In this document: positions 1-10,695 of the stretch, in pieces | How the letters are laid out: each line of letters begins with the position of its first letter | How positions within the stretch are numbered: position 1 is the first letter of the stretch | Source: Passalora sequoiae | Taxonomy: Eukaryota; Ascomycota; Dothideomycetes; Mycosphaerellales; Mycosphaerellaceae | DNA: 64,000 nt | Assembly (NCBI GenBank): GCA_013248845.1 | Contig: WSQC01000016.1 | Location: 186,001 to 250,000 of the forward strand | Direction of reading: 5' to 3' | Made by a program: the position numbers and the translations under genes | Notes under the pieces: generated by a model | What the model was told of the DNA's origin: nothing | The model's database searches: none | Seen by the model: only the letters and a program-made list of their open reading frames with translations

Positions 1-1141
1 CATTGGCGACAGCCGCCGTAATATGACGCTGCGAACCCATGTCCGTGCTGCTCGTAAACATGAAAATTGATCAAGCGCATGTCTTCTGCGCGCTTCGCGC
101 CAGCGCTCAACGTGCGCGGTGGCACTATGCGATCCGATGCTGTGGGTCGCGCGCGAAGAGAGCTTCGCTTAGCTGCGCTGAATTGACATGTAAGATTGTT
201 GCTAGGCTGAGCGGACCGATGTTTCCCTGTTTACGCTTATGCAGGCCCTGGTAGCTGATCCTCGCCGCGGGCAGCGGATCTGCGCGACGCGACTCCAACT
301 GACTTGGTGCAGAGGAAGTTGAACCCATATCGCGTGAGATACTCACTCAGTATTCAAGCCAACACGCGTGCCGGCATTGTGACGTAAGAGTGGACTCGGT
401 CACAGCTCTCTGCACGCTGTACGTTAGGCGCAAGTGCTGCTGTGTCCCAGCATGGTCTTGATAGCAGCATAGAGATGGCTTGTTGAAGACGACGCATGTA
501 ACATACAGAGGTCGGCAACATCAGGGCCAGGCAAGACCTTCCCTTCCATCGTAGCCCATGTGAAACAGCGGCCCGTGAAGGGCCCACTGAGGGACCTCGC
601 GTACCACCTAACCAAATGAAGAGCGGGATCGCGAGAATGTGATCTCTCTCAAAGCCATGCAATGGCCAGGTTCTATGGTTTGTGCTAGAGCCTGCTTGCC
701 GGGTCTCAGATCAGCCAAGGCCAAGTGATCTGGTCACATGTTCTGCAGCTACGCTAGCCACATTGCTCGAAAGAAGCGCTATGCCATTGCACAGTCGTAG
801 AGTCGCCTGTGTCGTGAACCGGGGGACTGGAAATGCTCGATATCAGAAGTTTGACAGTAGAATAGCAGCAGCACCACGGTTCCTCGCAGGTAGAGATATT
901 GCGCATGGCTTCTCATTTTAGAAGGCTGGAATGCATTGCAAAATGCATGGCTCCGGGATAGCTATACACTACCTTGCCATCGTATCAATGCCGAACATGG
1001 ACCCCTGGTTTCGAACTGCCGGCATTGATCCCTTATTCATTCAAGTCGTCATTTGGGATTGTAATTATCCTGGTTAACCATATAGAGTCTGACGATCAGA
1101 TTGTTGCCATGCCGACGAAATCTGTAACTCGCGTTGTTTGC
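1..1141. other. intergenic / window edge, no gene recognised
   Basis: Only short overlapping open frames occur on both strands, with no recognisable domain, signal peptide or splice-joined reading frame. The right part is downstream of the phospholipase C stop codon and probably holds its 3' untranslated region. No tRNA-like T-loop or repeat was seen. Confidence 0.5.
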
Positions 1142-3571
1142 TCACGCGCGCATTATGGCCTGTGCAGCCAACAGCAATGTGCCGCCAGTCGGTTTCCAAT
1201 CATCTCCTCGCAGGGGCATGAGCAGCAGGCCTTGTGGAAGACGATCGAGTCGATAGCATGCCCACCCTAGCAGACGATCTTTTTGGGCCAGCGCATCGTC
1301 CATAACCTTGATCCTATGCGAGCCATCAGCGTACGTACCCACCAAGTTATAGCTTGGCGGAAGGACAGTAGGCGCTGGTAATTCAACCGTGTCCCAGACG
1401 TGCGACTGCGGTGCCACAGACGAGAGCGATGTTCTCAATGTCGGTAGCGCACAGCCCGGACTCGGCTTGTGACCATGCACGAGCGCCGGTAACCAGTCCA
1501 TCGGGATCTGGAGTGTAGGCTCGCGCTACACCAGGTACTCCCAGAACGAAGCCATATCTCAACGTTTCCTTTGCGCACTTCTCACACCGCATTTCAGACT
1601 CCGAGCATGCTCGGACACGTCGGTGCTCATAGAAGCCGAAGGACCCTGTGTGCCCTGTGTGACAGGTCGCTTGCACAGTTGATGCACCCTAAGCGGCATC
1701 CGATGTTGCACAGACGCTAACAGCACTAGATCCAAATCACGCGACCACCTCGCCAAAGACTGGAAATAGGAAATGCATACTTACCTTACGAAGCTCAATG
1801 CCGGAACCACTTGCTTGACGTCCTTGAATTCCACGGCTTCCCCGGCGAAGTCAGGATCTCTGCTGTGCCGAACAACAGACCGATGTTTCCACTCGCCGCC
1901 CTGTCTCAGCGAGCCTTGCGTCAGTGCACATCTGCAAGATCACGTTGTTCATGGATGTAGTTAATCTCACCTTGGTTTTGGCACCGTTCGGTATCTGACC
2001 TCCATCAAGCTCAACTTGACTTTCAACGTGCAGCTCGGTTTTGCTGCCCAAATTCGACAACGTTAGCCTGCAGTCTCTAATAGAGTTCATGTAATCCTTC
2101 CCGAGACCCCACGTGTATCTGCGACTATGCTCAGTAGTCTCAGCGTGGACGCGACGTCCCGGTAGCGCTTCGATATGTGAGCCTTACATGTAAGCATTAG
2201 GAACATCATCCCTGATGCCTAGGTTTTGCGCCGCGAGTAGCTTGAAAGACAAATCCAGTGTGACTTTCTGGGGAACAAGGTCGTCTGGGAGATAGCCTTT
2301 TGGCTTCAGTACCCAACCCCCAGTGCCATCGAATTGAGCAAAATTCAGCATCATGGCTGCGTTGGTCCTCTGGAAGTTGAGTGCCACCTGTAGAAGTTTA
2401 GCATGGGTCGCGCTGTTATCAGGCCGTTTCTTACCATCTGAAGGCCGAACCGCCACAAGGGCGCAGGATTCAGGTTGGAAGAGCTTACCCGCGTTCCTTT
2501 GGGATACGCTCGCATCAAGTGGTGGAGGTTGTGCTTGAAGACTTTGTCAGGCTGCTGTTCACAAGCATCGATAAGCTTGTTCTCGCCCAAGGAAAATACG
2601 TGTGTTGGAATGCTCGCCTCTGGCTGATCAAAGCTATGGAAATGGAAAGCACGCGTGAAGATGCCCATTTTGCTAAGCGCGTGAGATATCTTGCCTCTGC
2701 TCTCGGCATCAACCTCATCCTCACTAAGGTCCTTGTCCTCGTTGCCATGTTGTGTCTCCGCAGCCTTTGCCCTGGCCTTTTCGGGTGGCGTGTACTTGAC
2801 CTTGACAAGAATTTTCTTCCTCAGGCTGGCGAGTGACGGCAGTACAGTTGCGTCGGAGAAATCGTCAGGCAAACGACAAAGATATGGCTTCCAATAGTCG
2901 TTCATAAGCTCCACCACGATCGCTTGCTGTGCTGGACGGCAATGCACTTCCAGGCTAACGATGAGAGGCAGGTCGCTGGCTCTGAAGGCATAGTCGCGCA
3001 CGACCTCGCACATTTTCCGAAAGGGCATCTCGCCGGTCGCTGTATACCCGTGATAGATTACGGGCTCCTCACGACCGAACTCAGGCTTCCAAGGTATTGG
3101 CATGTGCTGATCGTCGCTGACCGGAGAGTCACTGGCTCCTCGCTTTGGGTCGGATCGTGACCGTAACCTGTTGAGACCTTTCTTCAATAGTCCAGACAGC
3201 TTATTCGCATCGCGACCGTCTCTAGGTGGCTCATCTTCCGCCTCGGAAGAAGATGGCGAATCGCCATCCCAAATATCGACTTCAATGCATCGACAACCTC
3301 GTTTCAGAACATCTTTGTAGGAATCAGTGGTGACTTTGCCCCACAACTGGTTGCCCGACAGGTAGGTGTTGTGGCTACTGGAGATGAAATAATGGGATAG
3401 AGGATGACTGGTGTCGTTCTTTTTGAGAGGCAGAGCGGCAGACGACTCTGGCTTGACGAGATTGTCGAGATAGTCGTCGAATGTCGAGAACCCTTTGGAG
3501 TTTTGTTCGTAAGCTTGCTTGGCGTGTTTTCGCACGGCTTCGCAGACCGATATAGGTGCGGAGGCGGCCAT
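1142..3571 (-). CDS. phosphoinositide-specific phospholipase C (delta-like), five exons
   Basis: Hydrolyses PIP2 to diacylglycerol and IP3 at the plasma membrane. Exons read 3571-2435, 2387-2188, 2067-1971, 1900-1785 and 1313-1142; all phases match and give about 573 aa. The X domain has the catalytic motif SSSHNTYLSG (His67), calcium ligands in CIEVDIWDG (Glu97, Asp99) and the second His in YHGYT (His174). A basic, serine-rich insert of about 65 residues separates these, as in other fungal enzymes. The Y domain holds HNLHHLMRAYP and SSNLNP, followed by WVLKPKGY. The C2 domain is spread over exons 3-5 (TELHVE, RDPDFAGE, GWACYRLDRL). No PH domain is visible and the N-terminus is short. The last intron, 1314-1784, is 471 nt, much longer than the others (48-120 nt). 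The first ATG of the open frame is used because it leaves the usual short lead before the X domain. Family is certain; exact paralogue is not. Confidence 0.93.
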
Positions 3572-5057
3572 GTCGATGAGGTGTTTTCCTGTACAGATCG
3601 AAGGATGTTAGGAAGGTGGTGTTGAGCAATTATAAGCAAGAATCGCAGGAGCACAAGACACAGCCCAGCTCAATGACAACTTGCAGGTGAAGGGTGACAG
3701 GAGCAAACGAGGACCGTTTCGCGGCGGTAGGATGTCACTGTGTACCTACGCCATGGCGTGTATCATTCAATGTTCACGCGAAGCACGCCTTTTGAGAAAT
3801 ATAGATATGAGCTCGTGGCCGAAGAGTGTTGATGCACTTTATCATGCAGCATGTGAGAGCTGCAGATGTAAGCTGTCCGGCAGTCCCTGGGCATGTCGGC
3901 GTCGCGTCACAACGTTGCCAAGATGATGACGCCTGCCTCCGCTTCGCTGTCCAACATTTGGAGTCTTCATCCTGTGCACTTGACGTTGGTCCTGTCCACT
4001 TGACGGACTCAGCAGACACACCATTATCCTATCATAACTCGGGCTTTGCCAAGCCTGTGATATATACCGAGCACGATGCTGTCTCGCAATGATGCTGAGA
4101 GCCAAGTGCGTGAATGGGGATTCTCCCACGTCTTTACATGGTCTGGTACAGCTGTCATGGTAGCTCAGTGAACATAACGTATCAATGCTAACGACACAAT
4201 GTTCACCTTCAGATGGACCGTATGTACATTGCTTGATGAGATAGACCGAACATCATTGACCGCTTTTCAGCAATGCTTACTATCCTCCGCACCAGCATTC
4301 GGGTCTCACCACTCATCTCATCCTCGAAGGCCATCTGACCATATCGTATCCTGATGATGCCGAGCCCAAAAAGGAGACATTTGGACCTGGCGCGAGGCTG
4401 GATGTCTCAGCGGGGAGAAAACATCAAGTATGGATGGGACAGTCAGGATGTACGTATGTGATTGGCGAGTAGGCATGACAGTGAGGACCTGGCATCGCAA
4501 GCATGGCATACAGGACAGCGTAACGAGGACTGAATCCTATCGTGCTCCCTCCATCGAGGCGTATTAAATCCGTACAGGCCCAGTGCAATGTCATTTTGTG
4601 CTAGTCAAGCTTTACATACACCATATCAAGCTGATATTGGCGTAGGCTGACAGGTCTCGGTCAAGCCATAGCTGATGCTACTTGGCACAGAATGGCATCC
4701 ATTCGATGTAACGCCTGTTGTCAGGACTGTCAATACATAAGGCAAGGGAGCTTCTATTTAGTGTTCGAACGAGACTCCGCACTTACCTGAGACGTTTCCT
4801 ACGTTGCGCTGAGAAGGAAGAGGAAGGTGCCATCAACGCAGCTTCACTGTCACCATTCACAGTCACCACTCACTTGAACTCGACTGACAACACAACCGGC
4901 GTCGCACTTTCTGAACCAGACTCCGCTTGCAACTACAAGCATCCGAAGATTGTCGTACATCCATTGACGCAACCGCCACAGTACACCACAATCGACTCCA
5001 TCGGCTTTACAGAACCTTCCATCTCAGCGCATACGGGCATGCAAGCATTCATTTAGC
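3572..5057. other. intergenic, divergent promoters
   Basis: This 1.5-kb gap lies between the divergently transcribed phospholipase C gene (minus) and the 1214-aa protein gene (plus), so it should hold both promoters and 5' leaders. No conserved coding sequence is visible. A leader frame ends with TAG at 5054-5056, one base before the ATG at 5058, but it lacks a convincing ATG of its own. Confidence 0.5.
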
Positions 5058-8000
5058 ATGGCTAACCGCAGCAACGCCTACGGAACCATCCCTCCGCCGC
5101 CACTCTCAGACTTCTATCGACCGAGAACTGGACGCATAATTACGCCTAGCGAAAATGACAAAGAAATGGAAGCTTCCGTTCACTACGACTATCGTCACGA
5201 GACGGTGCGACGAGAACCGGTCACGCACGAGAAATGGACTGCGACATACGAAGTACCGCACTCTGCTTCAGCTCAATCCGAGAGCGAGGTACCAGCTCTG
5301 GCGGTCTATCATATCTGCCGTATCTGTCTTCGCCCTCGAAGCGCGCGCTATCACGAGGAGCACCCAATACCAGCTGACGGACTGCCACCACCACCCGGCA
5401 TCTGTCGAAGATGCCGTGTAGTTCCTGCTGAGAAAACAAGCAAGGTCGGAAAATCAAGTAAAACTCTGCACGTAGTGGAGCAGCACGACAGCAACGATAT
5501 AAGGCTTGGCATCAGTGCTTTCGTTCCAGAGGCAGACTGTGTCAGCAATGGCGAAATGAGGCAGATACAAGCGGACTACCTTCTCGAGAACGCGGATTGG
5601 CAGGAACTCGAGCCGCCGCCTGATCAGCCCGCTACTAAACCCGCAAACTCGTACAGTTCCCACTACACTCACGCAGCTATCCCGCCGCCTCCGCCAACAG
5701 AGTTGTCGCAAGCGGAATACAAGAGCAAGCACTCACGTGGCTCAACACAACCGAAGACTCCGTTGCCAGAGCCTGAAGCTTACAAGCACCAGCATAAACA
5801 TATTCGTATACCTCTGCCGCCACCATCCGCGCTGTCTTCGATACCTAGGCTTAAAGTAACTCGAACCTCGACAGCACAGGATGTTATCGATGCAGTCAGT
5901 GAAAAGCCAAAGAAATCGAACAAAGAAGCCGCGAAACTAGCTACGGTCTCTCAAAGAATCCCAAAGGCCTCCGCTCCGCCAACACCATCCACGATGGACA
6001 TTGTTGAGGAGACTAGAGACCTGAAAGCTCACGGGAAGAAGACTGCAACTTCCACGTACGCTACTAAAGCGGTCAAGCCGACCAAGAATTCGTCTTCCCA
6101 CCGAAGCTCTTCTGCCAGTAAACCTCATTCCGAATTAGAGATACGAAGATTTGCTCGTGACGAGGTTGTACGCTATCGTCAAGCAGAGTGTAAGCTAGAA
6201 GCACATCTGGATCCATACGCACACGGAAGATTGGTGCCGGTCGAGCGAGTGCCTGTAGAGCGTCGGATCGAGACTGTAAATGATACTGCCGTCGACAAGC
6301 CATGGCTTCAGAAGCCAAAAACTACTACGACAGCTTCCGATTCCATGCAGTATGAACACGTTCAGTCAGCGAAGCATAAAGCGGAGAAGCAGGAATTTGC
6401 TGCTTCTGTCCAGAGTCGCCACAAGCCGCGAACATGGCAGCCACAGGCTAAGCCGCCACCGCCTCCTTCCAGTAATTCCTCATCTTCGAACGACCGCCTT
6501 GTTGCAGCCATGAAGGTTGGTAAGGATGATGAGGACATGAAGGAGATCAATGTCGCCCAGGTGGACCGCACCGGCAATAGAAAGGGACCTCGTATGGAAG
6601 TGCGCCGAGTGGATCTTCCCGGAGCTAGTCATGACGTTGTCGAATTCGCCGGAGAGGAGCCCTACCAAGGTGAAGTCAGAGCCTACGTGCCTGTTAGCAA
6701 GGATAAGCCATGGATCAAGGAAATGCAAGACGACCCTGAAGGCTTCGTTCTGAAGGGCGCAGTTTACGCCAAGGGACCCGGCTCGGCCTTGAGTACACAG
6801 CTATCGACGAGTGACGTTGCAGAGATCATGAGCCATAGGGAAGCAGACTCGCAGTTTGTTCGTGATGTGACTAAAGCAGAGCCAGAAGCAAGCGCGCAGG
6901 CCAGCAACCACCGAGCTACTGGCGATTGGCGTGGTCTGTCGAAAGCTGAAGCATTGAGGAAGGACTCTGCTAGGGGACCTCGAGAAGCAGATATTGACGT
7001 TGATGACAAAGGTGCCCACTGGTCCACGGACAATAACAAAACCTCGCAGCAGCAAGATCTGCCGTATCCGCGGGACGATGGTCGACCTATGGCCATGCCA
7101 TCGCCAAGATCACACATGTCTCGACCCAACGCTCTACCTCCGCAGCCACGCAAGCAGGATGATGACGAGTGGGTGTGGGAATATCGGAGACGTACAATAC
7201 AGCCAGCGGACGAGCCATGGGATGATCATGCATTTGATGAAGACAGAGATGATGCCTACTACAAGGTGACTCACGAACGCTTCGCACGTCATAAGTCTCC
7301 ATCGAACAGGTCGAAAAATACAACTCCACCTACGAAGCGTCGTGGAAGCAATGGTTCCGGCCGTGTACATTTCTCGGGCAAAGTTAACTACTCGCCAACA
7401 CCGCCGAACAGCGATACAAGCTCGTCAGACTTCCGCAAGAAAGACCAGCCGGGCCGCGAGTTGGACTTTCGCGTAACAAAGCAACATGGAAACGAGTCGC
7501 ACAATGACAGAGGACGCCCTCACGGTCGCCCGCATTGTCATGATGATCACGGCTATTACTATGAGCGAGGTACCGCGAGGACGACGAGGCGTGAGTATAG
7601 CAGCCTGGATGGAGGCCGTACGCCAAGACCATCCAGTAGTGTTCGTCGTACATCTCGCGGCGAGAGTGAGACGGCTACAGGCCTGAGCAGTATTCCCAGT
7701 GGTGTCAAGGCTGCAGCAGTAGGCCGGTCTGAGTCACCATCAGAAGAGGTGCTGCTTGCGGCTCATCGAGCGGGAAAAGGCTGGTCAGCGAAACATCAAC
7801 CACGCACCACTAGCCGTCGACGAGCAGCCTCACCACGAGGAGATGATCTGCGTGGAGCCACTCGTCAGTGGACTAGGAGACCTTCCAGGGAGAGATTGCG
7901 CGAAGCTGCCCGCGCTTGGGAGCGGTCGCCGTCCAGGAGAAGAGATAAAAGCGAAGTCGCTCATGCTGTGGACGACGAGCTCGACTTGAAAGACAGAAAG

Positions 8001-8702
8001 AAGCAGTCCCGAAAGGCTTACGATGAGGAGGAAAGACAGGAGAGATTTCGTGAAGCTGCTCATAGCGAGTCCAGGCACAACATTGAGCTCGACCCGGTGC
8101 TACCAGAAGATCGTCGACGTAAAGGTGACTTGCTAGCGAGCGCAGATCTGCATAACGCTGCACGCGACTGGACTACCTCGCCATCCCGTCGGACAGAGAG
8201 CCAGCTCCCCGGCGCGCGGGATAAATCGCCAGGGAAACGAGACGACCAGCTCCTCGGCGTCACTGCTGGCCCAGAGATGGAAGTCAACAACAATTGCGAG
8301 CAGGGAAAGCTGGGTCGTAAGAGTCGTAGATTCCATGAAGGACATCGCGATACAAAAGCGATGAGAGCTGGTGCTCTACTGGGCGCCTATGACCACAGCA
8401 CGAGGGCTAAGCAGGCACCCGATGAGCCGCAACGTGTACCCAAGAGAGGTCCAGCGGCGAGCATGATCGCACATGATCCTGATGAGCTGGAGGAACGTCA
8501 AGAGCGCCGCAGATACCTTGCCGAGAAGAATCGCAAAGAACGCCAAGACGACTCGGGTCCCCCGTACGCAGTCGATGGCACGATAGAGGAGAGTCTGGTA
8601 GGTCATGACGGCAGTGAGCTGTCTGATAGCGAAAGCAGCGAAGAGCAGTATGTCCGGCGTACAGAGCGTCGCCACCACAATCGTCGACCTTCGAGACGCT
8701 GA
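5058..8702 (+). CDS. large disordered protein with paired CxxC and repeated AARxW/PSRR modules
   Basis: The product is 1214 aa in a single exon and I do not recognise the family. Near the N-terminus C87-x2-C90 and C116-x2-C119, about 25 residues apart, could form a small treble-clef or ribbon zinc site; the second pair sits in GICRRCRV. Much of the rest is low complexity: Pro-rich IPPPPP patches in the first 300 residues, DKPW motifs near residues 415 and 550, and charged Arg/Ser/Asp/Glu stretches after residue 650. Around residues 931-1045 a short unit recurs: LRGATRQWTRRPSRE, LREAARAWERSPSRR and LHNAARDWTTSPSRR, with a weaker upstream copy. There is no signal peptide or membrane segment. 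The C-terminus ends in a basic run. A cytosolic or nuclear scaffold role is inference only. The ATG at 5058 immediately precedes sustained coding sequence. Confidence 0.85.
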   Translation: MANRSNAYGTIPPPPLSDFYRPRTGRIITPSENDKEMEASVHYDYRHETVRREPVTHEKWTATYEVPHSASAQSESEVPALAVYHICRICLRPRSARYHEEHPIPADGLPPPPGICRRCRVVPAEKTSKVGKSSKTLHVVEQHDSNDIRLGISAFVPEADCVSNGEMRQIQADYLLENADWQELEPPPDQPATKPANSYSSHYTHAAIPPPPPTELSQAEYKSKHSRGSTQPKTPLPEPEAYKHQHKHIRIPLPPPSALSSIPRLKVTRTSTAQDVIDAVSEKPKKSNKEAAKLATVSQRIPKASAPPTPSTMDIVEETRDLKAHGKKTATSTYATKAVKPTKNSSSHRSSSASKPHSELEIRRFARDEVVRYRQAECKLEAHLDPYAHGRLVPVERVPVERRIETVNDTAVDKPWLQKPKTTTTASDSMQYEHVQSAKHKAEKQEFAASVQSRHKPRTWQPQAKPPPPPSSNSSSSNDRLVAAMKVGKDDEDMKEINVAQVDRTGNRKGPRMEVRRVDLPGASHDVVEFAGEEPYQGEVRAYVPVSKDKPWIKEMQDDPEGFVLKGAVYAKGPGSALSTQLSTSDVAEIMSHREADSQFVRDVTKAEPEASAQASNHRATGDWRGLSKAEALRKDSARGPREADIDVDDKGAHWSTDNNKTSQQQDLPYPRDDGRPMAMPSPRSHMSRPNALPPQPRKQDDDEWVWEYRRRTIQPADEPWDDHAFDEDRDDAYYKVTHERFARHKSPSNRSKNTTPPTKRRGSNGSGRVHFSGKVNYSPTPPNSDTSSSDFRKKDQPGRELDFRVTKQHGNESHNDRGRPHGRPHCHDDHGYYYERGTARTTRREYSSLDGGRTPRPSSSVRRTSRGESETATGLSSIPSGVKAAAVGRSESPSEEVLLAAHRAGKGWSAKHQPRTTSRRRAASPRGDDLRGATRQWTRRPSRERLREAARAWERSPSRRRDKSEVAHAVDDELDLKDRKKQSRKAYDEEERQERFREAAHSESRHNIELDPVLPEDRRRKGDLLASADLHNAARDWTTSPSRRTESQLPGARDKSPGKRDDQLLGVTAGPEMEVNNNCEQGKLGRKSRRFHEGHRDTKAMRAGALLGAYDHSTRAKQAPDEPQRVPKRGPAASMIAHDPDELEERQERRRYLAEKNRKERQDDSGPPYAVDGTIEESLVGHDGSELSDSESSEEQYVRRTERRHHNRRPSRR

Positions 8703-9482
8703 GAAGGCTCTCGCACGCGGTCGCGATTGAAGCGTTCGAAGCGCGGAAAATCGAGTCTGGAATTGCTGAAACAGACCGGAGAGCCATTCTTCAGGATCGC
8801 AGAAGACATGCTGAAACAGCTGGTCTGATTCCAGGAGCGGGTGGAGCTCAAAAAGATACCTAGGACACCCTACTGGCCCTGAGCTTCCGCCTCGCATACG
8901 AGAATAGCTCGCGGGAGATGTCGGTGTTGTAAATAGTAGCCTAATAAGCCGTCCTTCATACGGATGCACGATCTCCAGGACCTGGTATCCGAACTTACTT
9001 GAGGTGTTTCAGTCGTGAGGTGCGTGGCGAATCAGCATTCATTCAAGCGGCCGCGATCCTTGCCTTGCGCAAACGTCAGCAGGTTTTCCGTCCGAGGACC
9101 GGTATGACAGTGCAGCACTGGACGCAATGCCACGTGAAACAAGCATTATTACTTGCTTGACTCGCACGCACTTGTAATGATTGCAGTTTTCGTCAAATTG
9201 TTCAGTGCCATGCGAACGAGCCATGTGATGCAAACATCGAGGCTAGTATAGGGCGTTGAGAAGGTGTTGGAGATCGGGGTCGTGCACAACTAATCTGGTT
9301 TGTCGTCTGCGCAAACGCACATTATTGCACGTCCTGGTTGCACGTTGCACATTGCACACAAATACATTCTTTCGGCGAACACGCGGGACTCAGTACGACA
9401 CACAGTACCAGTGATTGAACGGCAACGAACGAAGCACAGCAGTAATATCCGTCTCCAAGGCACAGAACTGCCATCACCAGCT
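8703..9482. other. intergenic
   Basis: About 780 bp between two plus-strand genes, expected to hold the terminator of the first and the promoter and leader of the second. No conserved frame, repeat or RNA gene was recognised. An open frame runs upstream of the next gene's ATG but begins at a TTG. Confidence 0.5.
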
Positions 9483-10446
9483 ATGCGCCCTTCAGCACTA
9501 CTTCCAATTGTGTTCATTGCGACAGCCTTGGTACTTACCTTCCTGTGCCTGTTCGCCGGCTCGAACAAAGGTTTCCTGGAAGAATACTCGATCCTCACTC
9601 TCAACACCTCTCGAATCGGATACCTCAAAGCCCTGAGCGTAGCCGACTCTTCAGATAATGCCCTCGTCAAGTAAGTGAAGCAACAAAACCCAGTCCGTCT
9701 CCCAAATCCTCGCAACAAGAATACTCACCCGCACCACCAAAACCAGACTCGCCGACAGCGCGACCAAATCCCTCCAATCCGAACTCACAAACGTCATAAA
9801 CTCCGCCGCCCGCGAACTAGGCCTCCACGACTTCTACTCAGCCCACCTCATGTCCTACTGCGAAGGCTACTACACGCCCTCGCCAATCCCCAACGCAACC
9901 CTCAAACGCTCCTCCATCCACCGCAGCGTCACCAACTGCTCCAACGGGACAGCAATGTGGAATTTCGACCCTCAGAAAATTCTCCAGCGCGAGCTCGACG
10001 ACAGCGGTCACGGAGACCTCGATCTCGTGTCCGATTTGAACTGGCCCAAAGATATTAGTCGAGGGATCCGGGCGTTGAGGTATGCGGCGCGAGCGGCCTT
10101 CGTGCTGTATTGTATCGCGATCGCGTTCGAGGGGGTAGCGCTGCTGCTGTCGATGGTCAGTATATTCTTCGAGGGGAGGGTGAATGCTTTTATGAATGTG
10201 CTGCTTGATTGTCTGGCATTTATGGCCGTTGGGATCGCGAGCGCGATTGCGACGGCGATTGCGGTCAAGGGGACTGATGTAATTAATAAGTATGGCGATG
10301 ATATTGGGATTCAGGCGCAGCAGGGGAACAAGTTCATAACTTTGACGTGGGTTGCGACGGGACTTATGTTGGTGGCGAGCATGGTGTGGTGTTGCGACTG
10401 TATTGTTGGGAGCAGGAAGCGAGGGCGTGCGATGCCAAAGGGATAA
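9483..10446 (+). CDS. SUR7/PalI family four-span plasma-membrane protein
   Basis: Exon 1 is 9483-9670. A 76-nt intron follows (GTAAGT donor, CCAG acceptor at 9746) and exon 2 is 9747-10446, giving 295 aa. TM1 lies at about residues 7-25. A large extracytoplasmic loop follows, with cysteines at YCEGYY and TNCSNG and an N-glycosylation sequon (NATL). Three more hydrophobic segments lie near 178-201, 212-235 and 262-283, and the tail is short and basic. This layout fits SUR7/PalI proteins, which sit in eisosome-associated membrane patches or act in pH sensing. Which of the two roles applies cannot be told, because the long PalI cytoplasmic tail is absent; SUR7-like is favoured. Coding-strand base use is C-rich up to about 9990 and G-rich after about 10040. 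Confidence 0.85.
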
Positions 10447-10695
10447 TGGGCCAATGAGACGAGAGCCCTGTTGGATCGAGCGAAAGCATAGCAGGATGCT
10501 GTAGAAGCTCTGCACTTCGAGAGCTGTTTTGGAAGGCCGGCGAGATCATCGTGGGTACCAAGCGTAGGCCCAAGCAAAGAGTGTTATGCATCCTCTCAAA
10601 ATGCTGTGCGATCTGAACGTCCAATTAATTTTCATGAAAGCTGCCAGCGTTCCTCACTAGGATCAGAATTCATAAGTGGGCCAGCTTTGTGTAGC
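10447..10695. other. convergent intergenic gap
   Basis: A short gap between the 3' ends of the SUR7-like gene (plus) and the degraded F-box locus (minus). No feature was recognised. Confidence 0.4.

Noticed and set aside
4718..5056. Upstream frame ending just before the 1214-aa protein ATG
   Set aside because: It lacks a credible ATG near its start and has no coding character; treated as leader.
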